Positions 46,214-55,424 of a stretch of 64,000 bases of DNA are shown one piece after another. Under the pieces are notes generated by a model that was not told the origin of the DNA, did no database searches, and was given only the letters and a program-made list of their open reading frames with translations. Positions within the stretch are counted from its first letter, which is position 1. Each line of letters begins with the position of its first letter. The position numbers and the translations under genes are program-made. The DNA is from Breoghania sp. L-A4 (GTDB lineage: Bacteria > Pseudomonadota > Alphaproteobacteria > Rhizobiales > Stappiaceae). The stretch is taken from positions 2,519,579-2,583,578 of the forward strand of contig NZ_CP031841.1 in assembly GCF_003432385.1 (NCBI RefSeq), given 5' to 3'.

Positions 46214-46263
46214 GTATTGCGTTGGACATGAATGGATGGCTGAGGGCAGCACGGAAATCGCGT

Positions 46264-46429
46264 CCGTCGTGCCGGGCTTGACCCGGCTTCCATGCCGATA
46301 AGGGTCGGCGCGGACACGTGGCTCAGTCCTCGTGTGCAATCACCCTGGCCTCGCCGCATGGAGACATCACGGTATGGATCCCGTGTCAGCGGAGCAGCAC
46401 CGCGCGCTGCACCGCGCACGGGATGACGA
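46264..46429. repeat. Loose inverted palindromic element pair
   Basis: A left arm beginning CGTCGTGCCGGGCTTGACCC (46264) and a right arm ending CGGGATGACG (46429) resemble inverted palindromic elements elsewhere in the window, but they match each other only at the ends and core. Lower confidence than the other pairs. Confidence 0.4.
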
Positions 46430-46479
46430 CGTGGTTTTTTGTGGCCGGCGGATGACATCGGATGTGAGGTGCCGCGATC

Positions 46480-46989
46480 TCACCCCATCCCCACGCCCCT
46501 CTCGCGCTGATACCGGATCAAGTCCAGCGACGGCGGGTCGACACTGAGTTGGCTGAGCATTCCGTGCGCCTGGCCGCGGTGATGGGTTTGGTGGTTGAAC
46601 AGATGCGCCAGCGCGGGCGCCAGCGGCTGGGTCACGGGCTCGGGGCTGGTGACCGGCGTGTAGGTGAAGGTGTGGCGCAGATCCGCCTCCGAGAGGCCGT
46701 TGGTGTAGGCGATGATCCGCGCGTCCTCGGCCTCGCGGGCGGCGCGCAGGGCCGTCAATGTGTCGTGCAGGACGGTGTCGAGCTGCGCCGGAAGAGGGCC
46801 GTCTCCGGTGAAGCGGTGCATCCATATGTGGTCGCCGACCAAGATATGGTTCAGCGTGCCATGCAGCGAGCCGAAGAAGGCGCCGCGATCCTCAAAATAC
46901 TGTGCTTCGGACAATGTCTCCACGGCTGCATAAAGCCGGGTGTTGGCCCAGGCGTTGTAGCCAGCCATCATCGTGACAAAAGCTTTCAT
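46480..46989 (-). CDS. DinB family protein
   Basis: A 169-residue four-helix-bundle protein. The metal-binding His triad fits HILVGDHIWMHRF near 48-60 and FNHQTHHRGQAHGML near 131-145. MMAGYNAWANTRLYAAVETL at the start is typical. DinB-like proteins are metal-dependent and include thiol-transfer enzymes; this one has no assigned reaction. It is divergent from the GST gene. Confidence 0.82.
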   Translation of the reverse strand: MKAFVTMMAGYNAWANTRLYAAVETLSEAQYFEDRGAFFGSLHGTLNHILVGDHIWMHRFTGDGPLPAQLDTVLHDTLTALRAAREAEDARIIAYTNGLSEADLRHTFTYTPVTSPEPVTQPLAPALAHLFNHQTHHRGQAHGMLSQLSVDPPSLDLIRYQRERGVGMG

Positions 46990-47080
46990 GTTTTCTCCCG
47001 CGAAAAGCTCAAGTAGGGTCGCTCAAAATCATACGTCAGCACGCCTGACATGCGCGCGGAAATTCACAAAAGGACGCCAG

Positions 47081-47773
47081 ATGCCCGTTGTACTTTACGA
47101 CTTGTGCGGGGCCGACGAGGCCCGGCGGTTCAGCCCTTATTGCTGGCGCGTGAAAATGGCCCTGGCGCACAAGCATCTCGGCGTCGAGGAGCGGGCGACC
47201 CCGTTCACGAAGATCCGCGAGATGGTCGGCGGCGTGTCCTCGACCGTGCCGGTGATCTCGGACGAGGACCGCACGATCAGCGACAGCTGGGATATCGCGG
47301 TCTATCTGGAGGAAACCTATCCCGACCGGCCGTCGCTGTTCGGCGGCGAGGGTGGCCGGGCGGCCGCGAAATTCGTCGAGAGCTGGGTCAACACCACGGT
47401 GCACTTCGCGCTCGGCAATCTGGTGATGAAGGACATTCACGATATTCTGGGGCCGGACGACCAGGCGTATTTCCGCGAGAGCCGCGAAAAACGCTTCGGC
47501 ACCACACTGGAATCCCTGCACGAGGGCCGCGAGGCGCGGCTGGACACCTTCCGCAAGGCGCTGCAGCCGGTGCGCCAGATGTTGAAGAACCAGCCGTGGT
47601 TCGGTGGCGACGCGCCGCTGTTCGCCGACTACATCCTCTTTGGCACGCTGCAGTGGCCGCGCGTGGTGAGTTCCTTCCGGTTGCTCGAAGACGACGATCC
47701 GGTGACGGAATGGTTCGGCCGTTGCCTTGAGCTGCACAATCATCTGGGGCACAAGACGCCGGCGGCGGCTTGA
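47081..47773 (+). CDS. Glutathione S-transferase family protein
   Basis: A 230-residue GST with an N-terminal thioredoxin-like domain (PVVLYDLCGADEARRFSPYCWRVK) including the SPYCWRVKMAL active-site helix, a cis-Pro segment STVPVI near 58, and SDSWDIAVYLEE for glutathione binding. The alpha-helical C-terminal domain follows from about residue 90. AAGGA precedes ATG 47081. Close in type to the beta-etherase/LigF-like and DCMD-like GSTs seen in alphaproteobacteria, but substrate is unknown. Confidence 0.85.
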   Translation: MPVVLYDLCGADEARRFSPYCWRVKMALAHKHLGVEERATPFTKIREMVGGVSSTVPVISDEDRTISDSWDIAVYLEETYPDRPSLFGGEGGRAAAKFVESWVNTTVHFALGNLVMKDIHDILGPDDQAYFRESREKRFGTTLESLHEGREARLDTFRKALQPVRQMLKNQPWFGGDAPLFADYILFGTLQWPRVVSSFRLLEDDDPVTEWFGRCLELHNHLGHKTPAAA

Positions 47774-47913
47774 ACAAGGCGATCCCGGGCTGCGGTTGGC
47801 TGTTCTGAGCATTTCGCTTATCAATGCATTCGATCCAATTCAGAGTGGTGCCCATCAAGAGATGGGTATCTGGATCTGAATTTCATTTTCGTATTGTAGT
47901 AAAGGTTAAATAA

Positions 47914-48321
47914 ATGGCGTCGAAAATTCGTAGTGTGAAGATTGTTGTTCTGGCGACGTTTCTTCTGGCTGGCTGCAAATCGGAGCCATACGACATCAAG
48001 AGCTCGGACTACGTCGCCTTGAACGAGGCGCAGATGTCCGTTTATCAAGAGGCGGTAAAAACAAAGCTCAAGGCTCCCGATAGCGCGGTATTTGCGGTGC
48101 CGAGAGCTGTCGTCCACCCGAAAAATGGATATCTGATTTCGTGTGGTCACGTCACGGCGAGCAATATCGCTGGAGATAAGAGCGGCGAATTGCTCTACTA
48201 CGTGTCTTTCGCAAAGGACCCCGATCCCTGGGGCCCGAACCCGCAGGTCAAGACGGTCGACAATCACGTTGTCGCCGGCATCGACTGTCCGCGCCTTGGA
48301 TTGATCTCGCCAAAGTCCTGA
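47914..48321 (+). CDS. Putative lipoprotein of unknown function, low GC
   Basis: A 135-residue protein whose first 21 residues form a lipoprotein signal: [14 protein letters not shown], with Cys21 the expected lipid-modified residue. The mature part has two further cysteines (about 77 and 126) and a SPEPYDI-free, unremarkable sequence with [18 protein letters not shown] near 42. No family is recognised with certainty. The gene and its leader are clearly more AT-rich and use more A/T-ending codons than neighbours, suggesting transfer. AAAGG lies nine bases before the ATG. Confidence 0.65.
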   Translation: MASKIRSVKIVVLATFLLAGCKSEPYDIKSSDYVALNEAQMSVYQEAVKTKLKAPDSAVFAVPRAVVHPKNGYLISCGHVTASNIAGDKSGELLYYVSFAKDPDPWGPNPQVKTVDNHVVAGIDCPRLGLISPKS

Positions 48322-48478
48322 TCCGGGCGCGCGGGATTGTCGTCCTGCCCCTTGCGAGAAATTGGCCGTGCGCGTATACCGGCCCGGAATTTCATCGGCG
48401 CTCGATATCGGGCGCCGATTTTCATCACAACCGCCCCATTCGCAGAACGCCCACTGCGCAGAACGAAAGACCAGAACC

Positions 48479-48901
48479 ATGGCCATCGAACGCACCTTCT
48501 CGATGATCAAGCCGGACGCCACCAAGCGCAACATCACCGGCAAGATCATCGACCGTCTGGAATCCGCAGGCCTCTCCGTCGTCGCGCAGAAGCGCGTGTG
48601 GATGTCGCTGCGCGAGGCCGAAGGCTTCTACGCCGAGCACAAGGCGCGCCCGTTCTTCGGCGAGCTGACCGAATTCATGTCCTCGGGCCCGACCATCGTT
48701 CAGGTTCTCGAAGGCGAGAACGCCGTTGCCAAGAACCGCGAGATCATGGGCGCCACCAACCCGGCCGACGCCGATGAGGGCACCATCCGCAAGGATTTCG
48801 CCCTGTCGATCGGCGAGAACTCGGTGCACGGCTCCGACGCCGTTGAAACCGCGGCCCGCGAGATCGGCTACTGGTTCTCCGAGACCGAGATCGTCGGCTG
48901 A
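48479..48901 (+). CDS. ndk: Nucleoside-diphosphate kinase
   Basis: A 140-residue NDK that balances nucleoside triphosphate pools using a phospho-His intermediate. [15 protein letters not shown] opens the protein and the active-site His117 lies in ENSVHGSDA. Length and all landmarks are complete. A terminator follows at 48926-48952. Bases 48811-48951, covering codons 111-140 and the terminator, are repeated almost exactly at 49632-49772. Confidence 0.96.
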   Translation: MAIERTFSMIKPDATKRNITGKIIDRLESAGLSVVAQKRVWMSLREAEGFYAEHKARPFFGELTEFMSSGPTIVQVLEGENAVAKNREIMGATNPADADEGTIRKDFALSIGENSVHGSDAVETAAREIGYWFSETEIVG

Positions 48902-48951
48902 CCCCAGCCGCTTTCGATGGATGTGAAAAAGCCGGCCGTCGCGCCGGCTTT
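48811..48951 (+). repeat. Direct repeat, copy A: ndk 3' end plus terminator
   Basis: These 141 bases match 49632-49772 at 139 positions (offset 821). The coding part through the TGA is identical in both; the two differences lie downstream of the stop. Confidence 0.92.
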
Positions 48952-48952
48952 C
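48926..48952. terminator. Bidirectional terminator of ndk and the DUF3291 gene
   Basis: AAAGCCGGC (48928-48936) pairs with GCCGGCTTT (48943-48951) around CGTCGC. A runs precede and a short T run follows, so it suits both ndk (plus) and the converging DUF3291 gene, whose stop begins at 48953. Confidence 0.85.
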
Positions 48953-49528
48953 TCATGCGCTGATTTCGGCCGAAGCTCGACCCGCGGCGGCATGGCGGTC
49001 GGCGTTCGCGCGCATCAACCGTTTCACCGCCTCGCGATCGACCTGGCAACGATGGCCGTTCGCGTCGAAAGGTGCCTTGAAGGTGAAGGCATGGACGCTC
49101 GGCCCGTGGTCATGCAGGTGCTCGTGGCGGATGACCGCTTCGGCCCACTCCGGCGTGTGATCGCCCGCCACCCACCACAGCACCAGCGGCGGCCAGGCCG
49201 GTTTGTCGAACCAGTCGCGGCCATGGCGCATCGCCTCGGCGTGAATGCCGGCATAGGCGAAGGCCATCGGTGAGGCGAGGTCGCGCCACAGCGACAGGGT
49301 GGACGGCGCCCAGCCGTCGCCGCGCTCGACATGAAAGCGCGGATAGACCTGCTCGCCCCAGACGTCCGGACCCGGCTCATCGGCGTAGCCGGACCGCGCC
49401 ATGAATCCGTCCGCGGCCTCAGCGGCGGCCAGGTTCGCGTCGTTGCGCGCGTGGAAACCGTCATTTGCCGGATCGTCGGCGGGCAGGCGGAACTGGCCGA
49501 AGGTGTAGAGGGCAATGCGTGGCTGCAT
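48953..49528 (-). CDS. DUF3291 domain-containing protein
   Basis: A 191-residue protein of the DUF3291 family (dimeric alpha/beta-barrel type). RIALYTFGQFRLPADDP opens it, with SLWRDLASPMAFAYAGIHAEAM near 76-97 and PPLVLWWVAGDHTPEWAEA near 109-127, the usual family landmarks. The function of the family is unknown. It lies entirely between the two copies of the ndk 3' end and runs against ndk. Confidence 0.78.
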   Translation of the reverse strand: MQPRIALYTFGQFRLPADDPANDGFHARNDANLAAAEAADGFMARSGYADEPGPDVWGEQVYPRFHVERGDGWAPSTLSLWRDLASPMAFAYAGIHAEAMRHGRDWFDKPAWPPLVLWWVAGDHTPEWAEAVIRHEHLHDHGPSVHAFTFKAPFDANGHRCQVDREAVKRLMRANADRHAAAGRASAEISA

Positions 49529-49631
49529 GAGGATCCATAAGCTGCGTGAGGATCGCGTCGTGGCGGATGGCGCGCCATTCGACCGTATTCCGGCGCGAAT
49601 CGCAAGACGTGCGCGAGAATCGTTGCCTCCC

Positions 49632-49772
49632 CGGCGAGAACTCGGTGCACGGCTCCGACGCCGTTGAAACCGCGGCCCGCGAGATCGGCTACTGGTTCTC
49701 CGAGACCGAGATCGTCGGCTGACCCCAGCCGCTCTCGATGGATGTGAGAAAGCCGGCCGTCGCGCCGGCTTT
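49632..49772 (+). repeat. Direct repeat, copy B: orphan copy of ndk 3' end plus terminator
   Basis: A copy of ndk codons 111-140, including the active-site His codon and TGA, and of the terminator hairpin, without the first 110 codons or a start. It follows the DUF3291 gene's promoter side. The near identity at silent positions points to a recent event. Confidence 0.92.
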
Positions 49773-49776
49773 TTTG
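49747..49776 (+). terminator. Second copy of the ndk-type terminator
   Basis: The same GCCGGC/GCCGGC hairpin as after ndk, here followed by six T residues. It stands at the end of the orphan ndk fragment and upstream of the YHYH gene, where it would insulate that gene from upstream transcription. Confidence 0.75.
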
Positions 49777-49881
49777 TGCCCGGCCGCGCGCGGAAACATG
49801 GACGCATTGTCATTTGATTTCGGAGCAAGGGACTGGCACCAAGGAGACAGGGGATGACGGACAGCCCGTCTGGAGGGACCC

Positions 49882-50909
49882 ATGTTTCGGAAAATCTGCG
49901 CGACCGCATCGATTGTCCTTTTGAGCGGCGGCGCCTGGGCGCATGACGACGACGCCTCACTCGGTGGCGAGCATCCCGTTCATCCGCCAAGCGCGCTCGA
50001 GTTGCTGGGCCAGGCGCTGGTCCCCGATGCCGAGGCCGCGGCGACAATCACGGTGCGCGGCAACACGCGGGTGATTTCCGCGAATGGGCTGCCCGATCAC
50101 AAGACAGGCCGCTTTCCCAACCGCAACAATCCCAACAGCATCCGGCGGCAGAACTATCAGTTCACGGTGCCGGCCAGGCCGCGCAAGAGCGGGCGCACGA
50201 CGCAGCTCGTGCGGCAGCCCTTCGGCGTGGCGCTGAACGGCGTGCTGTTCGATCCCGGCACGGCGGAATTCTGGAACAACGATCCAAGATCGGGCTGGAA
50301 TTACGAGGCGATCGGCGGGCCGCTCAATCTGGGGCTGGACCGCAACAACGCCCATGTGCAGCCCAACGGCGCCTATCACTACCACGGCATCCCGGTCGGC
50401 CTGCTGGCGCATTATTCCTCCGCCTCCGCGCCCGTTCTGGTCGGCTATGCGGCGGACGGATTTCCGATCTACGGCCCCTACGGCTACGCCAATCCGGACA
50501 GGCCCAGCGGCAAGCTGGTCAAGCTGCGCTCCAGTTACCGGTTGAAGGGGGCACCCGCCGCGGCGGGCCGGGGGGACGACCCGACGGCTCGTTTACGCAG
50601 GATTTTGCCTATGCCAAGGGCAGCGGCGATCTCGATGACTGCAACGGCCGTACCGGCGTCACGCCGGAATATCCCCAGGGTACCTATCACTATGTGATCA
50701 CCAGCAGCTTTCCGTTCGTCCCGCGCTGCTTCAAGGGAACGCCGGACGCCTCCTTCCAGCGCCGCGCGGAAGGGCCTGGCCGCAGGGGACTCGCTGGCAG
50801 GGGACCTGATGGCCGGCCAGGCGGCCCGGGCGGGCGCTCCGGCTTCGACGGCCCGCCGAACGGCTTTCCGCCTCCTCCCAACGGTTTTCCGCCGCCCCCG
50901 CGTCCCTGA
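49882..50909 (+). CDS. YHYH domain exported protein, frameshifted as sequenced
   Basis: A secreted protein of about 342 residues once repaired. The signal peptide is MFRKICATASIVLLSGGAWA. The YHYH motif lies near residue 166 (NGAYHYHGIP), and FPIYGPYGYANP follows as in the family. At the G run 50547-50551 one base is missing; with it restored, reading goes GGTRRGGPGGRPDGSFTQDF then PEYPQGTYHYVITSSFPFVP (a second YHY) and finishes in a Gly/Pro-rich tail with repeats of PNGFPPPP. YHYH proteins are of unknown function, sometimes placed with copper or metal proteins. GGAGGG precedes the ATG. Confidence 0.8.
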
Positions 50910-51006
50910 CGCTTTGGAGCGCCGCGGACGCCGGATCTCCGGTGTCCGCTTGACACGGGATGCCGGCCCACGGATTCTCCGTCTCCTGTAAGGAGATCGC
51001 CGCCTC

Positions 51007-53085
51007 ATGAACAAGCCCGTCTATCCGCTCACCCGCGCGTCGGCCTGTCCGCACGACTGTCCGTCGACCTGCGCGCTCGAAGTCGACGTGCTGGGGCCGT
51101 CCACCATCGGCCGGGTCCGGGGCGCCGCCGACAACGCCTATACCGACGGGGTGATCTGCGCCAAGGTCGCGCGCTATGCGGACCGCACCCATCACCCTGA
51201 CAGGCTGACGCGGCCGCTGCGCCGCGTGGGCGAGGGGCGGTTCGAGCCGATGTCCTGGGATGATGCGCTGGACCTGGTGGCCGAGAAATTCCTGAAAGCG
51301 GAACAGGCCCTGGGATCGGAGACGGTGTGGCCCTATCACTATGCCGGCACCATGGGGCTGGTGCAGCGCGACAGCATTCATCGCCTGCGCCATACCAAGC
51401 GTTACAGCGGCCAGTTCGACACCATCTGCACCAACAATGCCTGGACGGGCTATATCGCCGGCACGGGCCTGCTCGCGGGCCCGGATCCGCGCGAAATGGC
51501 GCTGGCGGACTGCGTGGTGATTTGGGGGACGAACGCGGTCTCCACCCAGATCAACGTGATGACCCACGCGGTGAAGGCGCGCAAATCCCGCGGCGCGAAG
51601 ATCGTGGTCATCGACGTCTACAACACCGGCACCATGAAACAGGCGGACATGGGGCTGGTGCTCAAGCCGGGCACCGACGCGGCGCTGGCCTGCGCCGCGA
51701 TGCATGTGCTGTTTCGCGATGGGCTGGCCGACTGGGACTATTTGCGCCGCTACACTGATTGCCCGGATGATCTGGCGGAGCACGTCAAAAGCCGCACGCC
51801 GGAATGGGCGGCCGCGATCACCGGGCTTTCGGTCGCCGAGATCGAGGCCTTCGCGCATCTGGTGGGCAATACCAAACGCAGCTATTTCCGCCTGGGCTAT
51901 GGGTTCACGCGTTCGCGCAACGGCACCGTGTCGATGCACGCGGCGGCGTCGATCGCCTGCGTCACCGGCTGCTGGCAATACGAGGGCGGCGGCGCGTTCC
52001 ACAACAACGGCGCAATCTACAAGCTCGACAAGCGGATGATCGAGGCGCCCGAGCGGCGCGATCCGTCCGTGCGCCTGCTCGATCAGTCGCGCATCGGCGC
52101 GATCCTGTGCAGCGAGCCGGAGGCGCTGGAGGGCGGGCCGCCGGTGACCGCCATGCTGGTGCAGAACACCAATCCGGTGTCGGTGGCGCCCGAGCAGGAA
52201 AAGGTGAAGCGGGGCTTTGCGCGTGACGATCTGTTCGTTTGCGTGCATGAGCAGTTCATGACCGAGACCGCCGCCATGGCTGACGTCGTGCTGCCGGCGA
52301 CGAGCTTTGTCGAACATGACGACATCTACAAGGGCGGCGGCCACCAGTATCTGCAACTCGGGCCGAAGCTGATCGACGGCCCCGGCGAGGCGCGGGAAAA
52401 CCTTTTCGTTCTCAATGAACTGATGACGCGGTTGGGTGTCGAGCATCCAGGCAACGCATTGAGCGCGCGCGAGCACATCGACTGGATGTTGAAGGCGTCG
52501 GGCTATGGGGATTGGGACACGCTGGAACGCGACCGCTGGCTCGATCTGCAGCCGGAATTCCGGCAGGCGCATTATCTCGACGGTTTCGGCCATGCGGACA
52601 AGAAGTTCCATTTCCGGCCGGACTGGACGAAGACGCCCGCGCCCAACGACGGCGCCAAGGGACCGTGGAGCGATATGCCCGAATTGCCGGACTTCTGGCC
52701 GGTGATCGAGGACAGCGACGCGACGCATCCCTTCCGGCTGGTGACCGCGCCCGCGCGCTCCTTCCTCAATTCCACGTTCAACGAAACGGAAGGCTCAAGG
52801 AAGAAGGAAGGCCGGCCGGAGGTGCTGCTGCATCCCGATGAAGCCGCGCGCATCGGCGTGGGCGAGGGGGACGCCATACGGATGGGCAACGAACGCGGCG
52901 CGGTGCGGTTGCATGCCCGTATTTTTGACGGTGTTCTGCCCGGTGTGGTGGTCTCGGAAGGCATCTGGCCGAATTCGGCCTTTGTCGACGGGCGGGGAAT
53001 CAATACGCTGACAGGCGCCGATCCGACCGCGCCCTATGGCGGCGCCGCGTTTCACGACAGTCACGTGTGGATCCGGCTTGATTGA
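51007..53085 (+). CDS. Molybdopterin oxidoreductase (Mo/W-bisPGD) family protein
   Basis: A 692-residue catalytic-type subunit. An N-terminal 4Fe-4S site is formed by Cys14, 18, 22 and 51 (ACPHDCPSTCALE, VICAKV). The middle has CVVIWGTNAV and FRLGYGFTRSRNG, and HEQFMTETAAMADVVLPATS near 415-434; the C-terminal molydopterin dinucleotide-binding domain begins near 575. No Tat signal, so cytoplasmic. No iron-sulfur or membrane partner gene lies alongside. The substrate is unknown; many relatives are annotated only as oxidoreductases. Confidence 0.85.
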   Translation: MNKPVYPLTRASACPHDCPSTCALEVDVLGPSTIGRVRGAADNAYTDGVICAKVARYADRTHHPDRLTRPLRRVGEGRFEPMSWDDALDLVAEKFLKAEQALGSETVWPYHYAGTMGLVQRDSIHRLRHTKRYSGQFDTICTNNAWTGYIAGTGLLAGPDPREMALADCVVIWGTNAVSTQINVMTHAVKARKSRGAKIVVIDVYNTGTMKQADMGLVLKPGTDAALACAAMHVLFRDGLADWDYLRRYTDCPDDLAEHVKSRTPEWAAAITGLSVAEIEAFAHLVGNTKRSYFRLGYGFTRSRNGTVSMHAAASIACVTGCWQYEGGGAFHNNGAIYKLDKRMIEAPERRDPSVRLLDQSRIGAILCSEPEALEGGPPVTAMLVQNTNPVSVAPEQEKVKRGFARDDLFVCVHEQFMTETAAMADVVLPATSFVEHDDIYKGGGHQYLQLGPKLIDGPGEARENLFVLNELMTRLGVEHPGNALSAREHIDWMLKASGYGDWDTLERDRWLDLQPEFRQAHYLDGFGHADKKFHFRPDWTKTPAPNDGAKGPWSDMPELPDFWPVIEDSDATHPFRLVTAPARSFLNSTFNETEGSRKKEGRPEVLLHPDEAARIGVGEGDAIRMGNERGAVRLHARIFDGVLPGVVVSEGIWPNSAFVDGRGINTLTGADPTAPYGGAAFHDSHVWIRLD

Positions 53086-53155
53086 CAAGGCCCCCGGCCG
53101 CAGTGGCGCAGACCATGAACCGCCCCGGCCACTTGCGAAGCAACAAGGAAGACGC

Positions 53156-53482
53156 ATGCCTGCAAGAATAACAGCCGCATTCCTCCGTCCGGGTCTTTTG
53201 GCCATTCCGGCAATCGCCACGCTGGCCCTGAGCCTCCAGATCGCGCCGCCGGCCTTTGCCAAGGGCCGCGATACCGCGCGCGTCATGATGCTGGATCGCT
53301 GCGTGAACGACGAATACCGCCGCCAGCGCAATTCCGATGGCGTGGTCAAGCGCTGCCAGTGCGCGTCCAAGAAGGCTCTGGAGGCGTTGAGCCCGAGCGA
53401 CATCGCAAACGTCAGCTTCGGCTCGTCGCTGCCGCGCGGCATGCGCCGCGAACTCGCCGCGGCATTGCAAATGTGCAAGTAA
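53156..53482 (+). CDS. Small exported Cys-containing protein of unknown function
   Basis: A 108-residue protein. The first about 38 residues form a signal (PGLLAIPAIATLALSLQIAPPAFA). The mature part has four cysteines, in DRCVNDEYRRQ, RCQCASKKAL and the C-terminal MCK. AAGGA precedes ATG 53156. No named family is recognised. The pattern of spaced cysteines suggests a small disulfide-bonded periplasmic domain. Confidence 0.65.
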   Translation: MPARITAAFLRPGLLAIPAIATLALSLQIAPPAFAKGRDTARVMMLDRCVNDEYRRQRNSDGVVKRCQCASKKALEALSPSDIANVSFGSSLPRGMRRELAAALQMCK

Positions 53483-53497
53483 CAGGCGTTTGGCGGA

Positions 53498-54163
53498 TCA
53501 GCCGGCGGGCCAGATGAGCGTCCCCGCCGTCACCGCCGCCTGCGCTTCAAGCGTCACGCGCTGGCCATTGAGGCGCGCGCGGCCCGAGGCCACCCAGCCG
53601 AGCGCCATCGGGTAGATCGCATGCTCGACGGCCAGAACGCGGGCGGCGAGGGCGTCTTCGGTGTCGGCATCGAGAACCGGCACCGCGCCCTGCACGATGA
53701 TGGCGCCGGCATCCATTTCACTTGAAACGAAATGAACCGTGGCGCCGTGGATCTTGACGCCGGCCTCAAGCGCCCGCGCATGGGTATCCAGACCCTTGAA
53801 GGACGGCAGCAGCGCCGGGTGGACGTTGATCATGCGCCCTGACCACGCCTCGACGAAGCCCGGCGTCAGCAGCCGCAGGAAGCCGGCGAGACACACAAGC
53901 TCCACGTCATGCTCGACGAGCACCGCGTTCATGGCGGCGTCAAAGGCGGCGCGGTCCCTGCCGTACGCCGTGTGGTCGATGGATACGGTCGGGATGCCGG
54001 CCGTTTTGGCGTGCGCCAGTCCCGCCGCATCGGGACGGTTGGAGGCGACAAGAACGATGTCGGCCGGGAAGGCCGGGTCGCGCGCGGCGTCCAGCAGCGC
54101 CACCATGTTCGAGCCGCGGCCCGAAATCAGAATGGCGACGCGCTTCTTGCCGCGCGCGCTCAC
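53498..54163 (-). CDS. purN: Phosphoribosylglycinamide formyltransferase
   Basis: A 221-residue GART that formylates GAR with 10-formyl-THF in purine synthesis. Key features: [16 protein letters not shown] near 11, [19 protein letters not shown] near 110 with the catalytic His, and [14 protein letters not shown] near 144 with the catalytic Asp. Its ATG overlaps the purM stop (ATGA), the usual purMN pair. Confidence 0.95.
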   Translation of the reverse strand: MSARGKKRVAILISGRGSNMVALLDAARDPAFPADIVLVASNRPDAAGLAHAKTAGIPTVSIDHTAYGRDRAAFDAAMNAVLVEHDVELVCLAGFLRLLTPGFVEAWSGRMINVHPALLPSFKGLDTHARALEAGVKIHGATVHFVSSEMDAGAIIVQGAVPVLDADTEDALAARVLAVEHAIYPMALGWVASGRARLNGQRVTLEAQAAVTAGTLIWPAG

Positions 54164-55242
54164 GCGTTGAAACCCGTCGTGCCCGTGAAGACCACGGGCT
54201 CATCGGCGCGCTCGACCATCTCGCCGAGGCGGACGACCGTCTCGCCTTCAGCCGTGAGCAGCCGGGTGACTTCATCGGCCGCGTCGGCCGCGACGACAAC
54301 GACCATGCCGATGCCGCAGTTGAAGGTGCGCAGCATTTCAGGTTCGGCCACATTGCCTGTCGACGCCAGCCAGTTGAACACGGGAACCTTCGGCAGCGCG
54401 CCGAGATCGATGCGTGCCGTTGCCGTTTTCGGCAATACGCGGGGCAGGTTTTCCGGCAGGCCGCCGCCGGTGATATGCGCCAGCGCCTTGATGCCAACGG
54501 TCTTGTTCAGGGTGGCCAGCAGCGGCTTGACGTAGATCCGGGTGGGCTCCAGCAGCGCGCGGCCCAGCGTCTTGCTCTCGTCGAAGGGGGCGGGTGCGTC
54601 CCAGCCAAGGCCGGAGGCTTCGACAATATGGCGCACCAGCGAGAAGCCGTTGGAATGCACGCCGTTGGAGGCCAGACCCAGAATGACGTCGCCCGGGCCG
54701 ATATCGGGGCGCGGCAGCAGCGCGCCGCGCTCCACGGCGCCGACGGAGAATCCGGCGAGATCATAGTCGCCATCGGCATACATGCCGGGCATCTCCGCCG
54801 TCTCGCCACCGATCAGCGCCGAGCCGGAGATCGTGCAGCCCTTGGCGATGCCCTGGACGATGCTCGCCGCCGCCTCGACGTCGAGCCGGCCGCAGGCGAA
54901 GTAATCCAGGAAAAACAGCGGCTCGGCACCCTGTACTATGAGATCGTTGACGCACATGGCGACAAGATCGATGCCGACGGTGTCGTGAATGCCGGTCTCG
55001 ATCGCGATCTTCAGCTTGGTGCCGACGCCATCGTTGGCCGCGACCAGGATCGGATCGACAAAGCCCGCGGCCTTCAGGTCGAACAATCCGCCGAAGCCAC
55101 CGATGTCGCTGTCCGCACCCGGCCGCGCCGTCGCCTTCACAAAGGGGGCTATTTTCTTGACGAGGGCGTTGCCGGCGTCGATGTCGACGCCTGATTGCGC
55201 ATAGGTCAGGCCGCCGTCGGCGCCCGCGCTTTTGTCGCTCAT
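54160..55242 (-). CDS. purM: Phosphoribosylformylglycinamidine cyclo-ligase
   Basis: A 360-residue AIR synthetase. It has [16 protein letters not shown] near 13-28, [13 protein letters not shown] near 69, [13 protein letters not shown] near 145 and [15 protein letters not shown] near 247. ATP-dependent ring closure of FGAM. ATG 55242 gives the normal start; an upstream in-frame ATG at 55278 adds 12 unconserved residues. Confidence 0.95.
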   Translation of the reverse strand: MSDKSAGADGGLTYAQSGVDIDAGNALVKKIAPFVKATARPGADSDIGGFGGLFDLKAAGFVDPILVAANDGVGTKLKIAIETGIHDTVGIDLVAMCVNDLIVQGAEPLFFLDYFACGRLDVEAAASIVQGIAKGCTISGSALIGGETAEMPGMYADGDYDLAGFSVGAVERGALLPRPDIGPGDVILGLASNGVHSNGFSLVRHIVEASGLGWDAPAPFDESKTLGRALLEPTRIYVKPLLATLNKTVGIKALAHITGGGLPENLPRVLPKTATARIDLGALPKVPVFNWLASTGNVAEPEMLRTFNCGIGMVVVVAADAADEVTRLLTAEGETVVRLGEMVERADEPVVFTGTTGFNA

Positions 55243-55424
55243 GGATGCGAGTTCCCGGTTACGATTCGGCGCATCCAACCGATTGCCCGCTCCAGAGTCA
55301 AACGGGATTAGCGCCGCACCCCAATGATGGTTAGCTTCTCACGCTGGATCGAATCACGCGCGGGCCGCATCTGGCGGCTCTCGCGCATGTTTTGCGGCAT
55401 GTCCTGGCGCCGGGGTGACGGCAA

